Positions 47,441 through 59,396 of a stretch of DNA of 64,000 nucleotides are shown here, piece by piece. The stretch lies in NCBI GenBank assembly GCA_037576215.1, contig JBANDB010000004.1, positions 1,922,001 through 1,986,000 on the forward strand. Direction: 5' to 3'. Source of the stretch: Armillaria gallica. Its lineage: Eukaryota; Basidiomycota; Agaricomycetes; Agaricales; Physalacriaceae. The notes under the pieces were generated by a model. The model saw nothing but the letters and a program-made list of their open reading frames with translations, was not told the origin of the DNA and searched no databases. The position numbers and the translations under genes were made by a program. How positions within the stretch are numbered: position 1 is the stretch's first letter; each line of letters starts with the position of its first letter.

Positions 47441-49239
47441 TGGTGGCAAGATCTTCGTCATGGGCGGCGCGCTGGAGCGTATAGCGCATGAGGTCAAGAC
47501 ACTTCATGAGGATTAAATATCCCGGCCGTGCACTTTGTTGCTCGCAAAATTTACAGAAATCTACGGCGGCTGACAATCCTTCTATGGTGACCACCCGGGA
47601 ACCGTCGAGGCACTCGTCATCCCGGTCTCGTGGATGAAAACACATCCATCGAGCTGTGTGAGTGTGTCTTATTATTATGATTAAACGCGATATCCTTCTC
47701 TCGAAAATTATAGTCTAATGACACTCGAGCAACCCGACAATAGATGGGATCTATATACGCATACACGTAGCAAGATTGTAAGCCGGACAACGCTTGAAAC
47801 ATTATTCTGACGAGAATACAACATGAGCGAGATGGAAAATGACGAGAACAAGAGAACAAAGACCTTGGCGATAGAAAGAGAGCTTTCCCCGTTGGTGGTC
47901 CGGTTCAGCACGGCGTGTAGCGGGTAGTACCGCCAGGCTGGGTGACCATAATAATAAACGAGGCTGTGCGGCAGGGGAAGGCGACACTGCCTCAAACATG
48001 GGTTGGAATGGTTTGGGGTCTGATGTCGCAGTTCCATCCCTCCTGACCCCTTATTCGAGCTCCCTCGCCACTGACGCAAAGGTTCGACCATATCTCCCTC
48101 ACCATCGTGCCTCTGGGACGATGAACGAATCGGTGTTGGGCCTAACAGAGTGAGTGTGCTTGTATTCCTTCCGTGGTTGTACCTTCAAGTTGGTAGGTGG
48201 GGAGACTTGAGAACCAGGATAAGGAGAACAGTAGGCGAGAGACACTCAGGTGGTGAGATACCGAAAAATTTCGGCGTAGAGGCGGCGAAATGAAAGATTG
48301 CCAAGCAACGGTTGGGGCCTAATTGTTGCCAGCGAAAGGTTCTCAACGTTCCGTGCGTCCTGAACGCGTCTGTGGCTGGAGGTGGCGCTTCAACGCGGAG
48401 TTGAAAACACGACACTAATTGCCTGGAAAACATACTAGCACTGAATACCAATTGATTATGTTGACAGTCCATTGAAGTTATGAACGGGATTTGGTCGCTC
48501 CGTGTCTCAGATTTCTACCATCACGAGCGCGTCTTAAGTCGCCGTTCTCTAGATTGGAGCCGACTCCAGATTTCTGTCGTAACCGGGCCGAGAGAAACTG
48601 CCGAAGAAAGGCGTCCAGCCGTTTGTATTCTTAAAAATTGCTAAAGTCTTTCATGGAAGCGAAGTACAGGCAACTTTTTGGCCCTGTTTTGCTTGTTGGT
48701 TCTCTAGGTGAAGTTGTAAATTTATCCTCACGTTACGAGCGCAGTCTTGGCAGTTCAATTCAATGGTGGGTATACACTTTTCCCTTGACAGGCTTGAATC
48801 CCGTACTGTTAGGTTTGAAAACTTGGTGCTTGGACAGTTGTCAAATACTAGTGATTTATCTCGCCTTGACTCTTACTGTCAGCTCCGGCTAAGTTGTTTG
48901 TACGCATAGTGTGCCTAGCTGTTCTCCCGCGCTCCCAGCACAAACCATCCCTGGACCCTGAAGATCTGTTTAATTGCACTCAAAGTTGAAAAAAACCGGT
49001 TCGGAAAAGAACCGGAGTACGGACATTCTCTCTTCCTTCAATTTAGTACCGTAACCTCGTCGGAGCCTGAATTGGTTACGTTCGACGGTCACCGCTGGCG
49101 TCATTCCCAGGTCAGTCCACCTTGAATAAATTGTATTGAAACGTCCTCATGGCTCGATAAAATTCGTCCGCAGTCAAGAAAAGGACCCTCCATCTCACGG
49201 CCCCCCTTGCTGCAGGCACGGATCGGCGGCAACCCTGAA

Positions 49240-49330
49240 CAACTCAATCGCGACAAGAACCGGGACAGCGGACATCGGGTACATATCCATTCATTGCGTC
49301 CAGAATGTCGCCACCATCACATACGTTATC
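49240..49330. repeat. Interspersed repeat R2, copy 2
   Basis: The counterpart of 44.09-44.17 kb, with GCCACCATCA in both after a shared AGAATSTC block. Confidence 0.5.
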
Positions 49331-50413
49331 CCTGTCTCAGCCGCCACAGTACGACTTTGCCATTCTTCCAGTGAAACGAGCGATTGGCGGGTTTTTAACC
49401 TTGCAGCAGGGGCAATTCGACATGGAGGATGATCTGTTCATATTCTCGGAGTTGAATTTTTTGAATCTTTGTACAGAGGAATGATACCAGCCAAATGTTG
49501 CGAAAAAGGGATAGCGATCGTCGACCAGTTCCTATGCTAATAAGTTTAGGACAAGAAACCGTTCAATTACTTGTCACCGCCATGATCATCGTGCCGTTGT
49601 TCTAAAAAGGTATTGAACGCTTTGATCACAAAGTTACCGCCGGGTTTGATTACTTCCTTGCGACGAGTCGGAAATTAAAGGACATCAAGGGGTCGGCTTG
49701 CGGCATCCTGTGAGCGCTTTGAATGAAATGCCCAAGTGGTACCGTGATGATAGCGACAATTTGAAAAACAAGCAATGAGCGCTTAACCTCCACAGACCTT
49801 AGCGCCACCAGAAGTTTACTCCCAACTATATTAGGTGTTGAACATTCCTAAGGACCGCATGCCTGAAGTCTCAGAGAGACAAGAAAAGAATTCTGGGTCC
49901 AGCCTCGATAGTTTCACATATACATCTATCGTTAAGATGATTGCTTTTTAGAAGTGACCTAGCGGGTTCAACCGATACAAGGTGCGCTTGGCGTCGAACA
50001 AGAGCCTCTGGGATAGCTCAGATACTGAAAGCAGATATATCGCATTCAGCTGTTTTGAAGCCAATGCTGTAGTTTTTTGAACTTCAGCTAGTCACTTGAC
50101 AGGTTTGAGATAGACGAAAAGTAGGATAAATGAACCCATCGCCAGTTTTTCCTTCCTGCTCGGGTAGCGTTGAAGCTGCATCTTGTGGGTGATGTGTTCT
50201 CCGCCAAAGTCCGTCGTACTAGATGCTGTCCAGCTGAGCGATACTTGTGTGGGACATCTTCTGTCTGAAATCGAGGCATAATTCAATGATATTGAACCGT
50301 CCAAACGTTGGCGAATAACAGCGCTGTTAAATATCAATGTGAGAACGACAGTAAATGCCTTGCTTGCAAAGGCTGGTATCCTACCTGATGCCAGGTATCT
50401 TGGCGCTCTACAA

Positions 50414-50647
50414 CTACAGCAAATACTTCCTGGTGTTACCGCCATCGAGAAGAGTCACATCGAAAGGGCAGCCATGGCGCCGGCGGTAAGAAGCAAGTGA
50501 CCAGTAGCCCAAAATGGAAATAATCTCCTCTTTCTCAAACTCCCACGGCCATGATGACCTGTACGCGACATAGAAACCTGCCCGCTCAGGCGATAGGAAA
50601 CGAACAGTGTCATTCAAAACATCAATCAATAACTTCTCCGAGAGCAT
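50414..50647 (-). CDS. Possible small unknown protein or exon
   Basis: The frame MLSEKLLIDVLNDTVRFLSP continues through WEFEKEEIISILGYWSLASY to LDGGNTRKYLL and stops. Its balanced composition and amphipathic pattern suggest real coding sequence. No domain was recognised. The abrupt stop after RKYLL, with a further plausible frame beyond, suggests it may be one exon of a decayed gene. Confidence 0.35.
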   Translation of the reverse strand: MLSEKLLIDVLNDTVRFLSPERAGFYVAYRSSWPWEFEKEEIISILGYWSLASYRRRHGCPFDVTLLDGGNTRKYLL

Positions 50648-51564
50648 AGTCGCCTAAAGGTGTCCTATTGCACGGTCCAGCATGATGATACCGGGGTTCG
50701 GAAATAAGGTCACGGAAATGAAATGGTCAGCATAATATATATTCGCTGACTTCTTTGTGCTTACTCCATACTTTCCAGACGTGTTTGCTCCACTTATTGT
50801 TTCTATAAAGAATATTTTCGAGAAATCTGTAAGGATCCCCGTATGAGAGTCATCAGAATGTTCGAACTCAACACCTCAGCAGGTACTAAGAATAAGAGCA
50901 AGGCTCTAACAGTCTGTCTTTAAAGCCTTGAATAGTCCAATAGTCGCAATAGTCCCAACTGTGATTAATGTGTTGTAGGAACTCTGAAAAGGGTTTGAAT
51001 TGAGACATTCTTCATTCGCCAGTGCATTTATGCGCAGTCCAGCTTTGCCGGTAATAAGGCCCACTGCGAGCTTGCTTTGGATTAGGACAGAAGCATTTGA
51101 ATCATGCTGTTCTTCCCTGTTATGGTAAGCACCTTCTGTTCTATTGTTATTAAGCGTGTTGTTGACACCTGAATTCAAGTGGCACGGACGTGCAGACATA
51201 GTGACGCCTTGATGGCCGGCCGCTGTCATCGGAAGTGCAAGAAAAGCACAACCTTCGCAGAGGTTCTGCTGAATTATACGTGGTAAAGTCCGTTGGTCTG
51301 AACATATTCTGGATCGCCCCTAACATTCTTTGTATGTTGAGCCCTTTCCCGAGATCCATATCCCATTTATCCCGCGAGCCTCAATGAGACGCTTTCGACT
51401 TCTTTCTTTCAGCTAGTGAACATGCCGAGAGGGCTGTCTTATTCGGCGGCCTCCTCGAATCGTCAATTTGTTCGAACTGTAGCCTCCCAGTCGCCTTTCG
51501 TGAGTCGCGACTCATATATCCTTGAGGGCCCATCAAAGATGACTCATTGTGAACGGGCCCTCAT

Positions 51565-51830
51565 GGTGACATGATACATATCCCACATGGTCTCTGGCCG
51601 AGATAGTCGTTAAGGGCATCCTCGACTCCGAAGTCACGTTCTTGGACCCTCGAGAGGACCCTAGAACTGCTTCGCGGGATTGGAGGGGCTCGCCGGCAGG
51701 ATCGTTACGTGCTGCGAGCTAAGTGCATTGCAGGTGATGTTGTATCAGAAGCATATTGTTTTAATGTTGAATTTTTCGAGCAGAGGCATTGATTGCATGG
51801 CGATATCATTCGTCTGGAAGGGAGATTCGA
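51565..51830 (+). pseudogene. Alpha/beta-hydrolase copy C, 3' part
   Basis: It reads AEIVVKGILDSEVTFLDPRE against copy B's ACEMLVKDIPDSEIAFLDPLE. The match continues at base level through GATTGGAGGGG, ACGTGCTGCGAGCTA (copy B: ACGTGCGGCGAGTTG) and CAGAAGCATATTGTT to the TTTTTCGAGCAGAGGCATTG block. Frameshifts begin after 'DPRE'. It has the same strand as, and is the missing continuation of, the relic ending at 47.44 kb. Confidence 0.82.
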
Positions 51831-51834
51831 AGAT

Positions 51835-52345
51835 TACAGAGTAATTTGTGTCTACCTCCAACTGAAGGTGGTACCTGTCACAATATTGTCGTCGGCAAGA
51901 CTTGCACCGACGAAACGAAACGCGCTCACCCCTCGGGCTGTTGTGGCGCTGCGGCAGCTCGGTAAAAAGGGAATCAATACACGGCGACCAACCTGTTCGC
52001 GAAGGGAGTACATCCGGTTTCGAGGCTCGTTACTGTTTCTGATAGTCAAGATGCTCCGACCTTCACATCTCCGCCGAACGCAAAGACATTCCAAGCCGCC
52101 CGGAAAAATTTGTTCTCTAATGATTGCAACTGATAGATAGATCGATTACACATTACACTCTGGAACAACCAGATATTCATCCAACAAACAAATAAGGAAG
52201 TCACGAATAACACGATAATAATCCGAGCGACAGAAAACGAACAGAGACAACAAGAGATACAACACACGGAGAAATAACAACAAGAAATAAATGAAAATGC
52301 CCCGCACGGCGATAACAAAAATATATATTTCCCCCTTGACGACCT
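51835..52345. other. Intergenic, nothing seen
   Basis: An AT-rich 3' flank of the C2H2 gene on the minus strand; no other structure. Confidence 0.5.
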
Positions 52346-52348
52346 CCT

Positions 52349-53195
52349 TCAATGGGGGGCGCGTAGCGGTGGGAGCGCGACAAGCCCCCGAGCGCTGGCG
52401 GTAGCATGGTCGTGGCGGTCGACATTAATCAACGGGGGTAGGCGATATTCCTCCGGAATCGGGAGAAATGCTTCAGGAGGGGGTGATGGTGTGGGCAAGC
52501 GAGGAATGAGTGGGTAAGGGTTACCAAGGTCAGGCGAAGTCTGGCGACTTGGAGGGGTCGACGGAACTTCTTCCTCAGCGCTGCGCATCAGATATAGGAA
52601 GCGGGCGTACTCCTCGGCAGTCAACGGTACAATGCCAGAGTAGCTGGAAGAGCTGATGGTGTCGTCGTCTGTAGGACTGGGGGATACGAGTCGATTGTTC
52701 TTGGTCTTTGTTTTCTTCCGCGACGAGCAGGGGTAGTCGGGGAGTTTGCCCTGGCGATGTCGCGTCATGTTTGCGTTGCTCGTCGCCTCGAAAGGGCAGT
52801 CCTTGCATCGAATTTTCTCGCCCGTACTGGCGACACGATGGTCAGTTAACCCCTAGGGGATAAAGACGGAAGAGAGCGCACTGGGTACGAATATGGGAAG
52901 CAATGTTGGTCCACTGTATGCCGCTGAGCCCACAGAGGCAGTACCAGGATCTGCTCAACTGTAGCTCAGTAACGACCAGGTCGTGTGACGGGGTTCTACT
53001 CGCCTCGACGCCTTTTCTTCCTCCGAGGCATGTTTCGCTAGCCAATGCCGCTCGAGATCGTGGTTTCTTCTAAAGGTCTGGAGGCACTCCGCGCAGACGT
53101 GAGGTCGGTCGCCCGGTTTATTTTTCTGAAGAGTCAGTCGACATAGACTAATCAGCTTTTCATAACATCGTGATGTCGTGTTGACTTACAGGCAT
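52349..53195 (-). CDS. Three-finger C2H2 zinc-finger protein, copy 2
   Basis: Four exons (minus): 53195-53190 (Met-Pro), 53125-53010, 52950-52882 and 52826-52349, summing to 669 nt, 222 aa. Introns are 64, 59 and 55 bp. Finger 1 is C13-x2-C16-x12-H29-x4-H34 (CAEC...RHWLAKH). Finger 2 has the odd C-x-C start (CLCGLSGIQWTNIASHIRTH). Finger 3 (CKDCPFEATSNANMTRH) keeps only one clear His, where copy 1 has both, so it may be weakened. A GEK-type linker (HTGEKIRC) joins fingers 2 and 3. The tail is Pro/Ser-rich and ends ALPPLRAPH. Intron 2 can also be read from a GCGAGT donor six bases further on (53003), in the same phase; GTCGAG at 53009 is the canonical choice. Paralogue of the gene at 37.9-38.9 kb. 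Confidence 0.85.
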
Positions 53196-53199
53196 TACG

Positions 53200-56100
53200 A
53201 CTACTAATGAAGCCGTAGGAGGTGCAAGAAGAGAAGGTGAGGAATTTTGTTGTCGGAAACCAGGCGAGAACTACCGTTCTTCAAGAAGGAAAGGGCATGG
53301 CCAAAATCGGAATCGGTCAGGGTTGATGTTCTGAGAAAGTATGAGGCACAAGTGAAGTCTCAGAACAGGGTATGCGTATGTGTTCCACATCACGTTTGAA
53401 TTTCGAGCTTTGTCGAGACAGACTTCGCAAACGAGGTGAACGGGAACCTGAAATAACGTCAAGCTATATAATGGACTCAAAAGGGTCGACAAGCTGTTCA
53501 CGAGCCTCTATTATTAGTAGGCCCCGAGTCACGCGTCGAAGTGTCTTCGAAACGCAAAGAACACTGCGGCAAGACCACTTCCGCTTAGAGCAATTTATCT
53601 CAGGTCATACAGCATTATTCTACTTTAGACTCATGACGGTTGAAGCTATGAGCGGTCATGACCAATGCCAAGTCGCGTCGTCTCTCATGCCTCGCGGTCG
53701 ATGGTCCGCGCAGCTCCGGGCATGCTCGCCGCTCGGGTACAATCTTAAGGTCGAACTTGATGCGAGCTGCCAATGCTGGAAAGTGAAACGGTCCAATTCA
53801 GTTCCAAATGACCCTACTCACGAATGCCGAACACAAACTGAAGCCACTAACGTGTGAAAACGACCTAGAATGAATGCAGATTCATCTCTATGACATCTAA
53901 CGGATGACATACCTTTTTAGAGTTCGACTCCGATGTTTCTAGAAATACTGGCAATGCAGCAATTGGCACCCAAGCCAATGGTCATGACATCGAACAAGGT
54001 AATCTATGACCGATAGTTCGGCGCTCAAGACGGACGCCTCAAAAATTCCGCTGCGAAGATGGTCCATTGAATGCTATCAGAAAGCCCCTGGTCCATCACG
54101 CTTCAAGAGTCGAGAGCGCGTTTGCTTTTGAATAGTCATCTTAGGCCTCACCGATCGGCTACATGCCATTGGCTGCACACTGTGAATCTGACGTATCCAT
54201 GCGGACAGGCGAGATCCTGTCAAGTGAAAAGCATGGATGATGTTGACAAGCATACATCAAATTCGTTTGGTGATCGTCAAGTTACTGATAAGCGAGGGGT
54301 TACAGAACTAGTGGGGAATCAACAACGGGGATCAAGGCAGGAACGGATATCTTATAAGAAATAACGTAATTAAAAAGCGTGATCAAATTTCAATGAAGAT
54401 AAATACTGAAAGAAAAATTCAAGGTTCAAAGGAGGACAGACTTGTAGATGAATCTTTGTTTTCGGTACTGTAAATGCTTTCTCGAGTTCCAGGTTCAAAG
54501 GAAGGTTGAAATTGGTCATAGGACGGCGAGAAGATGAAATCCTTTAATTGTAGATAGTTCGCCGCAGATTTTCGGAAAAAAAAAGAACTCGGCATGAAGA
54601 TCCAGCTTGGGTTATATTCAGATCCATATCCAGATGTATGTATAACAGGTGAAAGATGATACAGGCGCTATCTATGCGAGTCATCATGATCCCAAGAGCT
54701 GTTGAAACGTTCTGCGTAATCACAAGAAGACAAACACTGGCAAAAATATCACGCACTTTACTCGTTATTTTTCTATTATTTCTGTCTGTAAAAACCTCAT
54801 CATTGCCACCACCAACAGGGTTGACTCCGATAACAGACGGTGACCGTGAAGCACCTCATCGTCCGTTCTCCGGCAATATACATCTTATCCATCTTCGGCC
54901 ATCACATCCATCGGCGCTTTGAGATCCTCCGCCTATTCGTCTCCGTTCCCTACTTAGAATATGAAATCTTCAATAGGGTATAGTCAAAGGCAGTCTATAA
55001 TTACAAGTGCGTTTCCTTCACTTACTTCATACCTAGCCACCATCCGAGGTACAGTGATTGTCGTCGTCGGAATGGTTTGCCTCAGCGCTTCGCAGACCTG
55101 CCAGTGATATTCAGCTGGCATTTGATTCACGCTATGCGGAAGGATTGTAGGAAGGCGGTCGACATAGCAACTTGCAATATGACCTCACTTTCGGTTAGAA
55201 TCTGTCGGTTGACGCAAAAGTAATGGCAGTGTGATTTATTTGATTGCTGCTTCTTTACTCTATGAATTTCCATCGGTGTAGAAGTCCACAAAATTCCAGA
55301 AATCTTGTATGATAGTGGTTAACCGCCACGATCAATGCATATTTCCCTTTCCTTTCCTTGATTCTGGGTTCGTGTTTTCCTCCGACTTTGTTGATCAACA
55401 TGAAGACGTTGAGCCGAACGTTCACCGATAATCGCGATCGTGAATTGCTCACTGCTAGGCATGAATAGCATTATGGACGCACGATCGAAGACTAGGTTTA
55501 GTACGGCAAAGTCCTGAGTTCAAACGCATGGTCTTGGTTCTTCGAAGCAGCCTGATAGTGGTGTTTCCTCACAACTGTGTCATGCAACTTCCATCGGCAA
55601 ATTGTAATAATGAGAACCACAGATTGGACAGAAGTATTTGACGCTATGAACATCGGATCAGGTCGGTAACATGGGTACCTACGTTACCACAATTCTGGAC
55701 GAGTAATAGCGTTTTGTGATCTGCTGTCGGTTGCCTTGTATTCGCAAACGAGAGAAGATAATCACTTCTATCAGGACAACAGACAAAAAAACACGAGCAA
55801 TTGCTACCGTCATTTACCTTTAGATGGGGCTATCGTGAACCAACCAATTTGTAGTGAGTAGCGTACAAACTCAGGAAGCCTAGACCTGAACTTGAGACAT
55901 GCGGGAATGAGAGGGTCAGAGGGGAAAAGCAGTGATAATATTTAAATAATATATTAATACTTACTAAGTTAACGTTCACGTGATCCCGTATCTTCTTCAA
56001 CCACGATGTGATCCTTTGCCTTCGCAGACCTTCGTCCGTTTCCTCCTTCACGTATGAAAGGAGTTCCCGGTGAGTAATATCACTCAATCGGAACGCGTCC

Positions 56101-57700
56101 AACTTCTGAGCTTTCAATAAGTGGCTGAGTTGAAACGGTACGTTTGATATGCTGCTTTTGTTTTGAACTCTAGCTCCGTGTTTTCCTCTCCTTCTGCCTT
56201 CTCTCTATTTTTTGTTCACTCTTAATATCACAGTGCTACTATAGTGCTGCGCGAGCTTGTCAGAATCAGCGCCGCACGCAAGCTATTATTGTCACACTTG
56301 GAAGGAAGGAAGGAAATTAATTTTACGATTACGGCAAGTCCCTTGTACCCACACTTTTTTGTCGCTTACCTCGTGCTTTTGAATAGGTTTCTGTGATTCA
56401 TTTGTGTACGAAAGATGCACGTTCGTGCCGTTGGAGATCTTCATTTTCTTGTCCCAACTTGGAATTGAAGGAAGCATAAGCGTTGGCTGAGAAATTGATC
56501 GAAGGATATTGTTCGGTGTAGCCCTGGGCGTCGGCAGGAGCTCGTAAAATGGAATATTCCCAGTGTTACTTACAGCGAAGCTAACAAGTCATCATTGACA
56601 CATATCTGGAGGTACGCCATATCGTTATATACCTGCGCCTAACACGCTGAGCCGTCGCCGTGACCTAGAATCATGTTGCTTGTCGCCTAATACGAAGCAT
56701 AGTGAAGCAGGTACTTATGCTCGATTTATCGCTGGTAAGTTCTCGCCCTCAGGGTTTGTGCATATGCGGCTAATTCAAGAGTCTTAGTCACGGTGTCGAC
56801 ACTATACACATAATAAAATCCGAAGACCATTGTCCGATGTTAACCAGAGTTGAACGGCCCGGTTATCTGGGTGCCGACCTGACTCTTCGGACAAAGAGGA
56901 AAATAATGAGATCCTGTTTGATGAATAAAACGATAGTGGGCTTTATTCTTTACTCTTTTAGTTCGTAGCCATCTGACCTTCGATTTCCGTTAGAACCCAG
57001 GCCCGCTCAAGATCCGCAAATCAATGCGCCCCGCCCATCGCCACGTCGCCGAGTCCGAAAAGCACGCTAATGCTGGAGATACCCCGGTCAATATAGATGA
57101 AAAAATTTTCTCATACGGTGGACTACGTACTACGATGTCAATTTGTACTGGCAGAGGACCCACCCCGTATGTCCGTATCCATACGGATCTGTGAATCATC
57201 CCCAAAGGCGACCCATTCCATGCCCTCTCTCCACGCTGTCGTCGCCTCATTCACTATAGTCTGGCTCTCAGACCAGACAAGGATGACTAACACCGGAGAA
57301 GTAGCCCGAGTGCTGGAGAGAACGAGGCGCGGTGTTCACTTGATCCCGTATGCGCTTCCTCTTCATCACAACATCGTTTGCCTTCGCCTATCATAGGTGG
57401 CCGCTCCTCTTTCCCCCCGTTGAAGTAAACCTGATGAAGAAGGATCTCTCGGGTCGAAACACTCTGAACGTCAAAACATGTAGCAGGCGGCTGGAGAGTC
57501 GAAATGGTACATTCGTTTCATTGCTGATATCATCTAGTTTACTCACCGTTTTCGTTCAGGTTCAGAATACTATTGTTATTCAGCGTTGGATTCTAGTTTT
57601 GGGCGATGATGGTGGTATTGCATAGAAAAAACGCGGCCACCTCAAGGGTCATTGATACAGTACGCTATTATGTTCGTGTGCCGGTACAAGTCTCACCGTT
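53200..57700. other. No complete gene, 4.5 kb
   Basis: 53.2-53.9 kb is the duplicated flank described for 38.9-39.5 kb. 55.98-56.06 kb matches 57.33-57.41 kb: CACGTGATCCCGTATC against CACTTGATCCCGTATG, then TTTGCCTTCGC in both. On the minus strand these read KKIRDHVN and KRIRDQVN. The frame at 56.99-57.25 kb (EGMEWVAFGDDSQIRMDTD) belongs to the same relic. No family was recognised. Confidence 0.45.
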
Positions 57701-57726
57701 TCTTCAGTATATTGGATTGGGGAGCA

Positions 57727-59225
57727 CTACCAACAACCCTCTCTCCGTCGTCTCCATATCGTTGGTCTAACCGACGGAATTGGCGGATTGTCCCTAAAGC
57801 ACCATCTATGCACCTTCTCTGTCGACTTTCGGCAGAACAGCTTGTCATTTTCCAGCTTCACCTCCGTCAAATTTGGGCATGTCTTAATCCATCCGGCCAT
57901 CAGGTTGCGTATTTCGTCTGTCGCCAATGGGACCGGCCCAGGCCTCATCAACCACATCCCGACAAGTCGAGTCTCGGGTCTATAAATATGCAGTGTTTTC
58001 ATGTTTTTCATCTCACTGAAGAACATGGAAGCCATGCTCAGGATCGAGGACTGATATCGCGTTGATGAGATAGCCCAAGGCAAGGGAACAGACGACGTAC
58101 CTCATTGAGATGGCCAATTTCATACTTGATCTTCAACACTCTGAAATCTCGAAACAAATGCGAGATCGCATACAAAATTTCCGTGTCCCATTCCTTGATT
58201 GTGATATCCAGCGACTCCAAATTTGGCCACCGGGCGGCTACCTTTTCTAGCAAGCCCAGAGCGTCCACAAGCAGCATCGGACAATTGCTGATGTCGAGAC
58301 GCTTCAAAGAACTTCCTGCATCCATGAGAGGGATGAGGAAGTCACTTGAACCCTTGTAGCTCGTCAAGTTCCGAAGGGCCCGAGGAAACAGTCGTAGAAT
58401 CCGAGTCCTACCCTGGAGAAACCGGGTCACTTCCAGCTCCTGGACGGATTGGCACCTTTCATTTAGAAATGTAGCGAATTCTTCTTGCGTAGCCATTGTA
58501 AAGAACGACGAACGTAAACACAAGCGCAGCGTCTTGAGCTTGCATAGTGAAGACAAGTCGAACTTGTGTGGAGCATGCCCGGCAAGGACACGGTCAACAT
58601 CTTTGATCACGCCGATGGCAAGGGTGCGGAGCGATGCTATTGTGAGAAAGTAGTGAAACGGATATGGGTCGCTTCCGCCAGACTGTGTGTTGCTATGCAC
58701 AGTGATATGGCCCAAGAGGGAGAGATCGGTTATAGGAAGCCGCGGGAAGATGCCATAGCCTTCGCCCAAGTCCAGTGGCTCCTCGTAAAATGTGCACTCG
58801 TCGATGACCAGCTTCCGGAGACTTCGGCAACCTTGTAGGAGATAGCTAAAGGACTGCATGTCTGGGAGGCCACAGGTTTTGAAGCAGAGCGTGTGGAGAG
58901 ATGTGAAGGATAAATCCTAATCCACATGTCGACCTGGAAACGACCACGGCGCCTGTCGTCCCCATCGGCGGAATTGGGGTCTGTCGGGTATATAACACCG
59001 TTCAGCCCTATGGATCGCGGGATACGACGCAGTGTCTCGTTGATTCAAGCAGAACACATCATGGGCTACAAATTCTTGGTGGGTGTCGTAGTGAAGATGT
59101 CGGTATAACTGCGCGATACCTATGTCGTAAAAGACTTTGCATGTCTGAATGACATGCAGGAGATCGCTATTGCTGTCGAGATACTCGAATATCTGAATAA
59201 GAGTTTCGGTCGCGAGTGCGCTCAT
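57727..59225 (-). pseudogene. F-box/LRR gene of the tandem pair, interrupted by TAG
   Basis: Start at 59225 (MSALATETLIQIFEYLD), fixed by alignment with its upstream twin. The frame runs to a TAG just after HVD (58917-58919). It then continues in the same frame, on the twin's alignment (SLHTLCFKTCGLPD against SLHALSISHCLLPD), to the intron 58100-58051 (50 bp, GTACGT...CAG) and on to the stop at 57727. Except for this stop the gene looks sound: F-box helices at the N terminus, then leucine-rich segments (LRKLVIDECTF, LRNLTSYKGSS, LESLDITIKEWDTEILYAIS). A splice from GTCGAC (58931) to CAG near 58862 would bypass the stop but delete conserved residues. So either a nonsense allele or a recently dead gene. 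Adapter role for SCF ubiquitin ligases if expressed. Confidence 0.82.
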
Positions 59226-59396
59226 GGTGGGGGAGTGGAGGAAGTTCGAACAAGACAATAATTGCTAGCGACTTTACCTCGTGGGAACATTGCCACCTAG
59301 GTGAGTTGATCTCGGACATTCATTCGCCTTGTCTCATTAAAATTTAACATCAGGTGCGATACAATTGAAAAACGAGTACTTAGTACACACTGAGAA

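Larger units (their letters stand above)
47650..51560. other. About 4.1 kb separating the two parts of hydrolase copy C
   Basis: No complete gene. It contains R2 copy 2 at 49.25 kb. A minus-strand 77-residue frame (50414-50647, EFEKEEIISILGYWSLASY, then CPFDVTLLDGGNTRKYL) looks like real protein sequence but belongs to no family I know. No transposase or reverse transcriptase motif was seen, and no obvious terminal repeats at the two borders. Confidence 0.5.

Noticed and set aside
56290..56320. (GGAA)n runs at 56.3 and 61.2 kb as a shared mobile element
   Set aside because: Only the simple repeat is alike; flanking sequence does not clearly align by eye.
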